Shown here piece by piece: positions 28,843 to 38,237 of a DNA stretch of 64,000 bases. Source of the stretch: Thiocystis violacea (GTDB lineage Bacteria; Pseudomonadota; Gammaproteobacteria; Chromatiales; Chromatiaceae); assembly GCF_016583565.1 (NCBI RefSeq), contig NZ_NRRF01000028.1, positions 1 to 64,000 on the forward strand, in the 5' to 3' direction. Position 1 is the stretch's first letter, and each line of letters opens with the position of its first letter. The notes beneath the pieces were generated by a model. It did no database searches. It was given only the letters and a program-made list of their open reading frames with translations, and had not been told where the DNA came from. A program made the position numbers and the translations under genes.

Positions 28843-30012
28843 ATGAGAACCTTCTGCTGTCAGATGTGCGGACAGCCGGTCTATTTCGAGAACAGCCATT
28901 GCACCCACTGCGGGGCGACGCTCGGCTTCCTGCCGGACGAGCTGCGCCTCTCCGCCCTGGTCGAGGAGCGGGAGGGAATCTGGGAGATCCCGACGGAGGG
29001 CTGCCTTCAGGACAGGGATCTCGCCTCCAGCGGATTCTTCTCGCGCTGGTTCGCCCGCCGCGCGGAGCAGCCGGCGCTGACGGCCAAGCCGCACAAGCGC
29101 TATCGCAAGTGCGGCAACTACAGCCAGCACAACACCTGCAACTGGATGGTGCCGGCCGAGTCAGCGGAGCCGTTTTGCGCGGCCTGTGGTCCGAACCAGG
29201 TGATCCCTTACCTCAATCGCCCCGGTAACCTGGACAAATGGGCACGCATCGAACGCAGCAAGCGCCGGCTCATCTACGGCTTGCTGCGGCTCGGACTGCC
29301 GGTCAGGAGCAAACACCAGGATCCCGAGCGGGGCATGGGGTTCGCCTTTCTCTCCAACGTCGATGCACCCTATGGGCAGCCGGTGCTCACCGGGCATGCC
29401 GATGGGCTCATCACCATCAACATCGACGAGGCGGATCCCGTCAAGCGCGAGCGCACGCGCCTCGATCTGGACGAGAAATACCGCACCCTGCTCGGGCATT
29501 TTCGTCACGAGATCGGTCACTACTACTGGGATCGGCTGGTCCGCGACAGCCTGCGTTTGGGTGACTTCCGCGCGCGCTTCGGCGACGAGCGCATCGACTA
29601 TGGGCAGGCCCAATCCGACTATTACGCCAGCGGCGCGCCCGCGCATTGGCAAGACTGCTTCATCAGCGCCTATGCCAGCATGCACCCCTGGGAAGACTGG
29701 GCCGAGACCTGGGCGCACTATCTGCACATCGTCGATACCCTGGAGACCAGCGAGCACTTCGGCATCAGCATCTCCAGGCGCCTACCCAATGGGAGCTTTC
29801 AGCGCGCCAACCCGGACTTCGATCCCTACACCATCAAGGGTTTCGTGCCCATCATCCAGAACTGGATCCCGCTGACCTTCGCGCTCAACAGCATCAACCG
29901 CAGCATGGGCCAGCCGGACCTCTATCCCTTCGTCCTCTCCGAGACCGTCATCGACAAGCTCGCCTTCGTGCACGACCTCGTGAAGACGAGTCGGGACGAG
30001 ATGCCCGATTGA
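28843..30012 (+). CDS. Putative zinc-binding metallopeptidase with N-terminal zinc ribbon
   Basis: A 389-residue protein. An N-terminal zinc ribbon (CCQMCG and CTHCG, about residues 4-26) precedes a second Cys-containing segment (CGNYSQHNTCNW, FCAACG). A zincin-like domain follows with HEIGHYYWDRLV near residue 225, the HExxH variant H-E-I-G-H. Downstream E-D-W-A-E-T-W-A-H-Y may supply the third ligand. This matches the uncharacterised family of putative zinc-binding metallopeptidases (DUF2248-like). No signal peptide. Substrate unknown. Likely co-transcribed with the small gene 75 bp downstream. Confidence 0.8.
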   Translation: MRTFCCQMCGQPVYFENSHCTHCGATLGFLPDELRLSALVEEREGIWEIPTEGCLQDRDLASSGFFSRWFARRAEQPALTAKPHKRYRKCGNYSQHNTCNWMVPAESAEPFCAACGPNQVIPYLNRPGNLDKWARIERSKRRLIYGLLRLGLPVRSKHQDPERGMGFAFLSNVDAPYGQPVLTGHADGLITINIDEADPVKRERTRLDLDEKYRTLLGHFRHEIGHYYWDRLVRDSLRLGDFRARFGDERIDYGQAQSDYYASGAPAHWQDCFISAYASMHPWEDWAETWAHYLHIVDTLETSEHFGISISRRLPNGSFQRANPDFDPYTIKGFVPIIQNWIPLTFALNSINRSMGQPDLYPFVLSETVIDKLAFVHDLVKTSRDEMPD

Positions 30013-30087
30013 GCCGGGCTCGGAGGCGCACCCTGGCGCACCTTGCGTGGTGCCCGCCATCACCTTCACCACTGAGCGAGAGTCCGC

Positions 30088-30423
30088 ATGAGTCAGCAAG
30101 AACCCACTGAAGACGACCTGATCCGCCTGCTGGTGAACGCCTGGGTCGCTCGGCGCGCCGGCACCCTGGACAGCGAACAACGGGCGGTGCTGGAGCGCGA
30201 GCGTCCGCACTGGGAGTGCGAGGCCGCCACGCTGATCGCCGAGGGGATTCTGGGCTACGTGACGGTGGAGATGGTCGAGCCGGACCTGGCCTACAACCGA
30301 ACGGCGGATTCGGAGGAGTCCATCTCCCAAGAGGAGCTGGCCGCCCGGCTCGGGGCGCACATGCTCGACTTCGTCGACTATCGGGACGATCTCGCGCGCG
30401 TCCGTGGCGCCAAGCCGCACTAA
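30088..30423 (+). CDS. Conserved-looking small acidic protein, unknown
   Basis: A 111-residue cytosolic protein, helical and acidic, without a motif I recognise. Its stop codon (30421-30423) overlaps the stop of the convergent MBL gene by three bases. The codon pattern resembles that of its neighbours, so it is probably real. A ribosome site is suggested by GAGCGAGAG ahead of ATG 30088. Confidence 0.65.
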   Translation: MSQQEPTEDDLIRLLVNAWVARRAGTLDSEQRAVLERERPHWECEAATLIAEGILGYVTVEMVEPDLAYNRTADSEESISQEELAARLGAHMLDFVDYRDDLARVRGAKPH

Positions 30424-31802
30424 AGGCCCAGGCTCTGGTTCTGCCGCGGCATCACCACCTCCGTCCCCTGAAGCTGATCCGCAAAGGTCCGCATGGCGGT
30501 TTCCTCGCCGTGCACCAGGATGGTCCGCTCGGGCTTGATCGCCCGGTGCCAGGCCAGGAGTTCATCGCAGTCGGCGTGGGCGGAGAAGCCGTTGATGGTG
30601 TGCAGGTGCGCGCGAACCGGGATCTCGTCGCCGAAGAGGCGCACGCGCTTGGCGCCGTCGATGAGGATGCGCGCCAGGGTGCCCGGGGCGGCGAAGCCGA
30701 CGAAGATGACGCTGGAGTCGCGCCGCCAGAGGGTGTGTCGCAGGTGGTGGCGGACACGCCCGCCGGTGCACATGCCGGAGCCGGCCATGATGACCGCGCC
30801 GCCAGCGAGCTGGTTCAGCGCCATGGATTCGGTGCTCTCGCGGGTGAAGCGCAGATTGGGCGGCGCGAAGGGGTCCGTGCCCTGCTCGAAGAGGGCGCGG
30901 GCCTCGGCGTCATAGCACTCGGGGTGGCGACGGAAGATCTCGGTCGCGGAGATGGCCATGGGTGAGTCGAGAAAGACCGGCAGGTGCTTCGGCAGCGCGC
31001 CCTGCTCGACGCCCTCGCGCAGGTAGTAGAGCACCTCTTGCGCGCGCTCCAGCGCGAAGGTCGGGATGATGACGTTGCCGCCGCGCGCCAGGGTTGTGTC
31101 GATGGCGGCATAGAGTTCCTGGATGGAGGGCGCCAGCGCCTTGTGGCGGCGGTCGCCGTAGGTCGTCTCCATGACCAGGGTCTCGGCGTGCGGCGGGATG
31201 TGGGGATCGCGCAGGATGGGGCGGTCCTTATTGCCGAGATCGCCGGAGAAGATGATCGCCTTGGTCGCGCCGCCCTCGCGTGCTTCCAGGCGAAGACTGG
31301 CCGAGCCGAGGATGTGACCGGCATCGTGGAAGGTGACGCTGATCCTGTCGTTCAGCGGGATCGGCTTGCCGTAGTCCGCCTTGCGGCCGAAGAGGTCCAT
31401 GGCGTTGAGTGCGTCGAGCGTGCTGTAGAGGGGCTCGGGTAGGGAGCGGCCCTGGCGGTGGGCCTTGCGGGCGAGGCGTTTGGCCTCTTCTTCCTGCAGA
31501 TGGGCGGCGTCGAGCAGCACGACCCGGGTCAGCTCGCGTGTCGCGGCGGTCGCGATGATCTCCCCCGCGAAGCCGCGCCGGGCCAGCAGCGGGATGCGTC
31601 CGCAGTGGTCCAGGTGCGCGTGGGTCAGGAGCAGGACGTCGATCGCGCGCGGGTCGAAGCCGAAATCCTCGGCGTTGTCCTCGTCGATCTCGCGCCCGCC
31701 CTGGAAGAGTCCGCAGTCGACCAGCACGCGCAGCCCGCCGACCTCGATCAGATGGCAGGATCCGGTCACACTCCGATTCGCGCCGTGGAAGGACACGTTC
31801 AT
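30420..31802 (-). CDS. MBL-fold beta-CASP ribonuclease-like protein
   Basis: A 460-residue metallo-beta-lactamase fold hydrolase with THAHLDHCG (zinc motif 2) near residue 60, FSGDLGN, a beta-CASP insert, and a C-terminal segment HTINGFSAHADCDELL with LVHGEE that matches the RNA-specificity (RMMBL) part. Such bacterial CPSF73-like proteins act on RNA; a substrate is not known. Its ATG overlaps the stop of the broken LOG-family gene (ATGA), so the two were an operon. Confidence 0.9.
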   Translation of the reverse strand: MNVSFHGANRSVTGSCHLIEVGGLRVLVDCGLFQGGREIDEDNAEDFGFDPRAIDVLLLTHAHLDHCGRIPLLARRGFAGEIIATAATRELTRVVLLDAAHLQEEEAKRLARKAHRQGRSLPEPLYSTLDALNAMDLFGRKADYGKPIPLNDRISVTFHDAGHILGSASLRLEAREGGATKAIIFSGDLGNKDRPILRDPHIPPHAETLVMETTYGDRRHKALAPSIQELYAAIDTTLARGGNVIIPTFALERAQEVLYYLREGVEQGALPKHLPVFLDSPMAISATEIFRRHPECYDAEARALFEQGTDPFAPPNLRFTRESTESMALNQLAGGAVIMAGSGMCTGGRVRHHLRHTLWRRDSSVIFVGFAAPGTLARILIDGAKRVRLFGDEIPVRAHLHTINGFSAHADCDELLAWHRAIKPERTILVHGEETAMRTFADQLQGTEVVMPRQNQSLGL

Positions 31803-32528
31803 CGCAGGTCTCCCGTGGGCGGCGCCTCGTCGTCATTGACGAGCGTGCCGCCATTGATTCGGTGCCACGCCTCGATGCCTGCCCAGGCCTCTTCGGCGCT
31901 CTCTGCATACCAGAATAGCTCGGCATCTTCCGCGTCGATACTCCCGACCTCGAGCAGGTAGTCCGCATCGAAGACGTTGCGCCACTAGGTCTCGCCGATG
32001 AGCACGACTGGCATGGGCGGGATCTTGCGCGTCTGCATCAACGTCAGGGCGCCGAACAGCTCGTCGAGCGTGCCGAAGCCGCCGGGCAGGGCGACGATGG
32101 CCCCGGCTCCCATGATGCCGCAGACCCATACAAAACTCCCCAGGGGGAGGCGACATCTATCCTGACAGAGGGGGATCCGGTGACTCAGCCGCGGCGTGCC
32201 GCGCATCGGACAGCTCGCGCCGAGCGGTCTCCGGCTCGCGCAAGCGGGTGCTGACGAAGACGACGATGCAGCGGTGTACATCGTTGTCGGCGAGACACTG
32301 CTCGGCCTTGAGGTCGTCGAGCTGGAGCCGGATGCCGCGCGTGGCGTCGGTATAGAGGAAGTCGACGTCGCGGTCCGGCTTGCGGTAGGCCGGGTGTCCC
32401 GTGATGGCCGCGATCCGGGCGGCGGAGTCGGCCTCTTCCTCGGTCGGCTTGGGGTGCTCCCAGGGCAAAGGCTCTCGGCGCTGCGTCGGATGGGCCGGTT
32501 TGGGCGGGCTGGCATGCGGCTGGCTCAT
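31799..32528 (-). pseudogene. LOG-family (TIGR00730-like) protein, broken
   Basis: The N-terminal part starts at 32528 (M-S-Q-P-H) and includes YRKPDRDVDFLYTDATRGIR and CIVVFVSTRL. It then goes out of frame near 32170. The C-terminal part resumes in another frame with VALPGGFGTLDELFGALTL and MQTRKIPPMPVVLIG, is cut by an in-frame TAG at about 31985, and continues as WRNVFDADYLLEVGSID to a stop at 31799. The central nucleotide-binding region with a GGGPGIMEA-type motif is missing. So there is an internal deletion with frameshift and a nonsense codon. Intact relatives are phosphoribohydrolase-like (cytokinin-activating LOG) proteins. Translation of the downstream MBL gene may have lost coupling. 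Confidence 0.85.
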
Positions 32529-32570
32529 AAGCGGTCTCGGCTCCTGACTCAATCCCTTTTGAAAAATCGG

Positions 32571-32597
32571 TTGGCACTCCCCTTGACAGAGTGCCAA
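32571..32597 (+). promoter_or_regulatory. CIRCE operator (HrcA site) of hsp20
   Basis: TTGGCACTC, nine bases, GAGTGCCAA. This is a perfect 9-9-9 inverted repeat differing from the CIRCE consensus TTAGCACTC-N9-GAGTGCTAA by one symmetrical base in each arm. A TTGACA hexamer (32583-32588) lies in the spacer and can serve as the -35 box, so HrcA binding would block the promoter. It lies 110 bp upstream of the Hsp20 start. Confidence 0.85.
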
Positions 32598-32706
32598 CGT
32601 ATCACTACTTTACATAATGCAAGCAGTCGCCCACCTGGGGACTGTCACGCTGGCGGTTCGAACGAACGCCAATTCCTTGTTCATATTGCTCATTGGAGAA
32701 TATGCC

Positions 32707-33186
32707 ATGACAACTCTCGACTTCTCACCGCTGTTCCGCTCCATGATCGGTTTCGATCGGTTGGCCAACTCCCTGGAGACCGCCTACCGCAGCGAGCCCG
32801 GCGGCTATCCGCCCTACAACGTGGAGCTTCAGGACGAGAACCGCTACCGCATCACGCTTGCCGTCGCGGGCTTCACTGACGAGGAGCTCGACATCGAGGC
32901 GAAGGAGAATCTGCTGACCATCTCCGGTCAACGTCGCGCCACGGAGGCGCAGGGTAATTTCCTCTATCACGGCATCGCGAACCGTAGCTTCGAGCGCAAG
33001 TTCCAGCTGGCCGACTATGTGAAGGTGGTCGAAGCCAAGTTGGAGAACGGCCTGCTGCACATCGACCTGGTGCGCGAGGTGCCCGAGGCCATGAAGCCGC
33101 GCCGCATCGAGATTCGCGGCGCCGGTCCCGGCCAGGCGATCACGCACGACGTGCGCGAGCCTGAGCAGGCCAAGGCTGCCGCCTGA
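32707..33186 (+). CDS. Small heat shock protein Hsp20 (IbpA type)
   Basis: A 159-residue alpha-crystallin-domain chaperone. FSPLFRSMIGFDRL at the N-terminus is the IbpA/B-type start. The ACD spans about 35-130 (YPPYNVELQDENRYRITLAV, NRSFERKFQLADYVKV, LENGLLHIDLVRE). A C-terminal I-E-I-like anchor (RRIEIRG) follows. It holds unfolding proteins for DnaK/ClpB. Control by HrcA through the CIRCE site is inferred. The ATG at 32707 follows a TTGGAGAA ribosome site, and an intrinsic terminator follows the gene. Confidence 0.95.
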   Translation: MTTLDFSPLFRSMIGFDRLANSLETAYRSEPGGYPPYNVELQDENRYRITLAVAGFTDEELDIEAKENLLTISGQRRATEAQGNFLYHGIANRSFERKFQLADYVKVVEAKLENGLLHIDLVREVPEAMKPRRIEIRGAGPGQAITHDVREPEQAKAAA

Positions 33187-33223
33187 TGCGTAGACGCTGA
33201 GGCATTGCGTCTGAAGTAGGGGA

Positions 33224-33247
33224 GGCCGGGCAAACGCCCGGCCTTTT
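33224..33247 (+). terminator. Intrinsic terminator of hsp20
   Basis: GGCCGGGC (33224-33231), an AAAC loop, GCCCGGCC (33236-33243) and TTTT. It lies 38 bp after the hsp20 stop. Confidence 0.85.
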
Positions 33248-33351
33248 GCCGTTGTGGGCCTGGCATCCTCTCGCTTGACCCTGATGCCCCAGCGGACCAT
33301 GCTCGACGCCCCTGCGCGAGCCACGGCCATGGCCCCATTCCTGACACCTGC

Positions 33352-34143
33352 ATGCCTTCATTTCGCCTGATTCCTCTCTTGCTCCTGCTCATCGCCGCCA
33401 ATGCCCGTGGCGCAGACTGGGCGCCGACCTGGACGGCGGGTCCGCCCGACGACGCGCGGGCGCTCTTCTATGCCAAGCGAACCGCCGTCCGCGCGTCCGA
33501 CGGTCAGGCGCTGACGGCGCATCTGGCCTTCTTCAGCTCACCGGCCTACCGTTTGAAGGTTGTGGATCTGGGGGCGGGCAAGGAGCCTAAATACGCGACG
33601 CTCACCGAGGCTTTTCGGGCCGAGGGTTGTCTCGCGGGTGTCAACGGCGGCTTCTTTCACGCGGACTGGCGGCCGGTCGGGCTGATGGTCTCCGATCAGG
33701 GGCGCACCAATGCGCTTGAGCGGACCAAGCTCTTGAGCGGCCTGATCTACAGCGACGCACATGGCGTCCATCTCCTGCGTCGGGGGCTGTTTCGCGACCA
33801 CGCGGGCATCACCGCCTTGCTGCAGACGGGGCCTTACCTCGTCGATGCCGGCCGAGGCGTGCGCGGTCTGTCGCGGTCGAAGCCGGACCCGCGGACCTTC
33901 ATTGCGACCGACTGGCGCGGACATTGGGTGCTGGGGGCCACCGCGAGCGCGCTCAGCCTTGCCGAGCTGGCGGATGCGCTCGCCTCACCGGGAGCCCTGA
34001 CCGCGTGGCGGATCGATCGCGCCATCAATCTCGACGGCGGCTCATCGACCGGCTTCTTCTTCGATCGGAGCGATGGCGAGCGCCCGGTCGTTTTGAAACC
34101 CTGGAAGCGTGTCCGCAATCTACTGGGTGTCGCCAAGCGCTGA
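33352..34143 (+). CDS. Phosphodiester glycosidase family protein (NAGPA-like)
   Basis: A 263-residue secreted protein with signal peptide (about 1-20). The domain carries [31 protein letters not shown] and [13 protein letters not shown], the three conserved blocks of the family related to the mammalian mannose-6-phosphate uncovering enzyme. It probably cleaves sugar phosphodiesters in the periplasm; the natural substrate is unknown. It stands alone between hsp20 and gloA on the plus strand. Confidence 0.88.
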   Translation: MPSFRLIPLLLLLIAANARGADWAPTWTAGPPDDARALFYAKRTAVRASDGQALTAHLAFFSSPAYRLKVVDLGAGKEPKYATLTEAFRAEGCLAGVNGGFFHADWRPVGLMVSDQGRTNALERTKLLSGLIYSDAHGVHLLRRGLFRDHAGITALLQTGPYLVDAGRGVRGLSRSKPDPRTFIATDWRGHWVLGATASALSLAELADALASPGALTAWRIDRAINLDGGSSTGFFFDRSDGERPVVLKPWKRVRNLLGVAKR

Positions 34144-34228
34144 GAGCCTGTGCTCAGCGATGCCGCTCCCGAGCCTGCTTGGAGACCGGCAGGCACCGAC
34201 AACGTCCGATCACACCGAGGCCAGACCC

Positions 34229-34633
34229 ATGAGAATCCTTCACACCATGCTGCGAACCGGCAATCTGCAGCGCTCCATCGACTTCTATACCCAGGTGCTG
34301 GGTATGACGCTGCTGCGCCAGAGGGAGTACCCGGAGGGCGAGTTCACCCTGGCGTTCCTCGGCTACGGCGCGGAGTCCGAGCAGACGGTCATTGAGCTGA
34401 CCTACAACTGGGGCGTCGAGCGCTACGAACTGGGCGATGCCTATGGCCATATCGCCATCGAGGTCGATGACGTCTATGCGGCTACCGACCGGATCCGGGC
34501 GCAGGGCGGCAAGATCCTCCGCGAGGCCGGTCCGATGAACGCCGGCACCACCATCATTGCCTTCGTTGAGGATCCGGACGGCTGTCCGATCGAGCTGATC
34601 GGCGCCGGGCAGATGGGTGCGAAGCAGGGTTAG
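34229..34633 (+). CDS. gloA: Lactoylglutathione lyase (glyoxalase I)
   Basis: A 134-residue vicinal-oxygen-chelate enzyme. H5 (RILHTMLR), E in FIELTYNWG (here VIELTYNWG), H in YGHIAIEV and E in CPIELI are the metal ligands of nickel-type GloA. It converts methylglyoxal-glutathione hemithioacetal to S-lactoylglutathione. The start at 34229 (M-R-I-L-H-T-M-L-R) is exactly that of the family. Complete. Confidence 0.96.
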   Translation: MRILHTMLRTGNLQRSIDFYTQVLGMTLLRQREYPEGEFTLAFLGYGAESEQTVIELTYNWGVERYELGDAYGHIAIEVDDVYAATDRIRAQGGKILREAGPMNAGTTIIAFVEDPDGCPIELIGAGQMGAKQG

Positions 34634-34717
34634 CGCGTTCTGCAAGCGGCGGCTCGGCCAGATCCGGGAGCATCCGGGGGCGAGCATGCCAAAGTTGCGC
34701 GAGAACGCGCGGCGCCG

Positions 34718-35404
34718 TCATGGCAGCAGCGTTTTTGCCGCTCCCGCGAGTCCATCCAGCAGCATTTGCACGCCGATGACCGCCAGGATGAGCCCCATGA
34801 TCCGCGTCACGACGTTCATTCCGCTCTGGCCGAGGAAACTGACCAGCCGCTCGCCGAAGAGGAAGAAGAGCAGCGTGATCACGCAGAGCAGCGCGAAGGC
34901 GAGGATGGTTACGAGCATCTCGCTGAGCGTTCCGGTGGAGGCGAAGTTCATGGCGGTGGCGATGGTGCCCGGACCCGCCAGGATGGGGATGGCGAGCGGC
35001 GAGATGGCGACGCCGAGCGCGCTCTCCAGGCTGTCCGCGCGGTCCGATTCGGTTGGGTGGTGCACGCTGGAGGGACTCCCGTGCAGCATCTGGTAGCCGA
35101 TGAGGGCGACCAGCACCCCGCCGGTGACGCGAAAGGCGGGCAGGGTGATGCCGAAGAGCCCGAAGATGACCTTCCCCAGCAGCACGAAGGTCAGGATCAG
35201 CACGAAGGCGGCGAAGACGGCCTTCACCGCGATGCGCCGGCGCACGGCGTGCGAGTCGCTGGCCGTCAGCCCGAGAAAGACCGCGGTGTTGGCGATGGGG
35301 TTCATGATCGCGAAGAAGGCCATGAACACGGAGGCCATGTGGCCGAGCAAGGGGGTGAGGTCGGTCAGTGAGAGATGGGCGAGGGAGAGATCGGGCACAT
35401 CCAT
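34718..35404 (-). CDS. MarC-family integral membrane protein
   Basis: A 228-residue protein with six membrane helices and the MarC hallmarks FFAIMNPIANTAVFLGL near the N-terminus and AISPLAIPILAGPGTIATAM in the middle. The family was once linked to antibiotic resistance, but this is not supported; transport of small molecules is only suspected. Divergent from the HerA-like gene. Confidence 0.9.
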   Translation of the reverse strand: MDVPDLSLAHLSLTDLTPLLGHMASVFMAFFAIMNPIANTAVFLGLTASDSHAVRRRIAVKAVFAAFVLILTFVLLGKVIFGLFGITLPAFRVTGGVLVALIGYQMLHGSPSSVHHPTESDRADSLESALGVAISPLAIPILAGPGTIATAMNFASTGTLSEMLVTILAFALLCVITLLFFLFGERLVSFLGQSGMNVVTRIMGLILAVIGVQMLLDGLAGAAKTLLP

Positions 35405-35720
35405 TGGCGATGGATCCTGGTTGGCGCGTATCGCACTATGATGCCATATCGTTGCCCGCTATCGCGTTCGCGCATGCCGGCCCTCTTCATGCCCATGGGC
35501 TGCGGCAGCATCGACGGCTGCTTCATCCTTCCCGACCCAAGACCGACTGCCCCGTCCGCCTCGGCCACGGCTTGCCCGAGGCTCCGCGCCAAGGACCACC
35601 GCTCAGTCGGGCCTGCGGGTCCAAGCACGCTATCTGTGACCTCTGTCCTGCCACGCAGCGCCTGTCTGGGTGACAATCGCCTCTGGATGCACTCTTCTGC
35701 AACAAGGAGCCCGGATCGTC
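35405..35720. other. Divergent intergenic region marC-like / herA-like
   Basis: About 316 bp that must hold two promoters. I see no gene, repeat or clear promoter box. An AAGGAG ribosome site for the downstream gene lies at 35704-35709. Confidence 0.4.
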
Positions 35721-37406
35721 ATGTCAACGCCTGAGTCCACGCTGATTGGCCGTATCGTCGATGTCAAAGGTGGGTGTCTCGTGGCCACCCTCTTCCCCGG
35801 GGAGGAGGGCTTCGCCGCCTCGCGCACGCTCAATCAGGAGACGCTCCCCATCGGGCAGCTGGGTAGCTTGGTGGAGGTCAGGGACCGCGCGGGTCATGTC
35901 CTCGCCGAGGTGTCGCGCGTCGTGGAGGACGCCCGGGATGTGCCGAATCCCAAGGATGACGGCAGCGGCGGTCTGCGTCAGGTGACGGTGCGTGAGCGGC
36001 GCCTGGAGCTTACACCTCTGGGCGAGATCAACAGCGACGGTCGCCTTGAGCCTGGGGTGAGCCGCTATCCGGTCATCGGCGCGGCGGTCCATCTGATCGT
36101 GAGCACACGCCTGGCGGCCCTGATCTCACGCAAGACGCAGGGCAGCCTGGAGCTGGGGCGTCTGTCCGTGCGTCCCACGCTGATGGCGACGCTGGATCCC
36201 TCGGCCCTCTTCGGGCGGCATTTGGCGATCCTCGGGCAGACGGGCGCGGGCAAGTCGTGGACGCTCTCCAGTCTGATGCAGAGCGTGGTGAAGGGGATGC
36301 CGCGCTCGCACATGATTCTGCTGGATCTGCATGGCGAATATGGGTGGAAGACGAAGGACGGGCCTGTCGAGGGCATCTTCCCGCCGGGAACGGCGCGCTA
36401 TATCGACGCCCGCGAGCTTGAGATCCCCTACTGGCTGCTGACCTACTCGGAGCTGGTGGATCTCTTCATCGACCGCACCGATGCCAATGCGACGGTCCAG
36501 ATCGCGTTCTTGCGCGAGGCACTCTATTCGCTGCGCAAGCAGTCCAATCAGCACATGGGGTTGGAGCGTCTCTCGGTCGACTCGCCCGTCTACTTCCCCA
36601 TCGAGGAGCTCTATGCCAAGTTCAAGAAGGCCAACGAGGAGAAGCTCGAATTCGGCAAGGTCAAGGGGCCGTTGTTCGGCGCCTTCGATGACTTCCTGGT
36701 GCGCTTTCAGTCGCTCTACAACGACGGTCGCTACGATTTCTTCATGCGTCCGCGCAAGCACAACAGCTCGGCGACCCTCGAAGGCCTGCTGCGCGACTTC
36801 GTGGGTCTGGGCGAGCCCAAGCGTCAGGTGACGGTGATCGACCTGAGCCCTGTGCCGGTGGATCTGCGCCCCATCGTCTCGGCTCAGATCGCTCGGCTCG
36901 CCTACGAGTTCAACTATTGGAATCCACGCCGGCACGAGTTCCCGTTGCTCCTGGTCTGCGAGGAGGCGCACCAATACATCCCGAGCGAGGCGGACACTCG
37001 ATTCGTCGGGACGCGGCGTGCCATGGAGCGCATCGCCAAGGAAGGGCGTAAGTACGGTGTCAATCTCTGCATCGTGAGCCAACGGCCGACGGAGTTGTCG
37101 CAGACCGTCCTCTCCCAATGCGGCAACTACCTCTGTCTGCGTATCTCCAACGCCGACGACCAGGAGTATGTGCGCCGATTGCTGCCGGAAGGCGCCAAGA
37201 ACCTGGCGGACATGTTGGCCTCGCTGCGCCGTGGCGAGGTGCTGGCGGTCGGCGATGCCGCGATGCTGCCCTCCAGGATCCTGGTGCATCCGCCGAATCC
37301 GGCGCCGGCCAGTCATGACGCGCCGCTCTCGAAGAGCTGGAGCGAGGGTCCCGACGATCTGGATGTCGCCGATATCATCAACCGCTGGTGGCGCCAGGTG
37401 CGTTGA
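35721..37406 (+). CDS. HerA-type ATPase (DUF87)
   Basis: A 561-residue FtsK/HerA-superfamily motor ATPase. An N-terminal HAS-barrel-like segment (IGRIVDVKGGCLVATLFPGE) precedes Walker A GQTGAGKS (172-179) and Walker B LLLVCEEAH (409-417). A sensor region IVSQRPTELS (451-460) and an arginine-containing C-terminus follow. HerA hexamers translocate DNA and commonly pair with NurA nuclease or with SIR2 or other effectors in phage defence. Here neither neighbour encodes a nuclease or SIR2: upstream is a MarC-like gene, downstream a small membrane protein. Role therefore open. The start at 35721 has AAGGAG upstream. Confidence 0.88.
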   Translation: MSTPESTLIGRIVDVKGGCLVATLFPGEEGFAASRTLNQETLPIGQLGSLVEVRDRAGHVLAEVSRVVEDARDVPNPKDDGSGGLRQVTVRERRLELTPLGEINSDGRLEPGVSRYPVIGAAVHLIVSTRLAALISRKTQGSLELGRLSVRPTLMATLDPSALFGRHLAILGQTGAGKSWTLSSLMQSVVKGMPRSHMILLDLHGEYGWKTKDGPVEGIFPPGTARYIDARELEIPYWLLTYSELVDLFIDRTDANATVQIAFLREALYSLRKQSNQHMGLERLSVDSPVYFPIEELYAKFKKANEEKLEFGKVKGPLFGAFDDFLVRFQSLYNDGRYDFFMRPRKHNSSATLEGLLRDFVGLGEPKRQVTVIDLSPVPVDLRPIVSAQIARLAYEFNYWNPRRHEFPLLLVCEEAHQYIPSEADTRFVGTRRAMERIAKEGRKYGVNLCIVSQRPTELSQTVLSQCGNYLCLRISNADDQEYVRRLLPEGAKNLADMLASLRRGEVLAVGDAAMLPSRILVHPPNPAPASHDAPLSKSWSEGPDDLDVADIINRWWRQVR

Positions 37407-37571
37407 TCCGTTGCGGCCAGGGGAGGCCGGCACGCGCAAAGAGATGGGTGACGGTTTCCCGGGCTCCGCCGTATGCTTGCGCGTCCATGGTTCAACGCGC
37501 CCGATGCTTGGCTCCGCGCGGCCAGCGCGCCGTCGAGTCGCACTCGCTCACAGCAGGTCACACCCAATCTC

Positions 37572-38063
37572 ATGACAGAGGCCGCCCATCCGACGCCAGG
37601 CTCGCCCCGCGCGCTTTGGCTGATCCTCGCGGCGCTTGTCCTCGGCGCGATCGCGACGCTGGGCTACAAGCTCTGGCCGTTGCTCCACCCGCAGGTGCGC
37701 GAAGTCGCGGAGCTGAACCCGACGTGCGACCTCAGGCGCGGCCCCTGTGCGGTACGCTTTTCCGGCGGCGGTTCGGTGAGTCTGGAGATCCGCCCAGGTG
37801 ACATCCCCACGTCAGCCCCTTTGACGCTCAGGGTTCAGGTACGGGATCTCGACAGCGAGCGTGTGGAGGTGGACTTCGCCGGGGTCGACATGTACATGGG
37901 CTTCAATCGGGTTGAGCTGAGCCGGGTCGAGCCTGGGCGGTATCAGGGGCAGGGGATGATCCCGGTGTGCGTGCGTGCCCGCATGACCTGGGAGGCGCGC
38001 GTCTTGATCGACACGCCGGACGGTCTGATGGCCGCGCCCTTTCGATTCGAGTCCGCGCGCTGA
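37572..38063 (+). CDS. Membrane-anchored YtkA/FixH-like domain protein
   Basis: A 163-residue protein with one N-terminal helix (about 13-33) and a periplasmic beta-sandwich domain. DVDMYMGF-like DFAGVDMYMGFNRVEL and the later RARMTWEARVLIDTPDG resemble the YtkA-like/FixH fold. A cysteine pair (NPTCDLRRGPC, about residues 61-68) and a further Cys near residue 140 are present. A role in copper or respiratory oxidase assembly is known only for some relatives. It lies 165 bp after the HerA-like gene, perhaps co-transcribed. Confidence 0.65.
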   Translation: MTEAAHPTPGSPRALWLILAALVLGAIATLGYKLWPLLHPQVREVAELNPTCDLRRGPCAVRFSGGGSVSLEIRPGDIPTSAPLTLRVQVRDLDSERVEVDFAGVDMYMGFNRVELSRVEPGRYQGQGMIPVCVRARMTWEARVLIDTPDGLMAAPFRFESAR

Positions 38064-38237
38064 GGTGGTCGCGGTGGTGGCGCCGCCGCGCGCCGGTGAG
38101 CAGTGCCTGCATCCCGCGCGGGGAGAGCGTCGGGCAGCCTCGGGGTTCTTGCGCCATGAAGCGCTGGTCTTGGCCTCGCCGCGGCCCGACGGCGAGGCTG
38201 CGAGAGCAGCCGTTGAGCTTGGTTCGGAGGGATGACG

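Noticed and set aside
26841..28844. A 667-codon minus-strand open frame opposite soxB
   Set aside because: soxB has every metal motif and a Tat signal on the plus strand. The opposite frame has no domain or ribosome site.
35721..37406. A SIR2-HerA or NurA-HerA defence system
   Set aside because: No SIR2, NurA or other nuclease gene lies beside the ATPase, so the system cannot be claimed.
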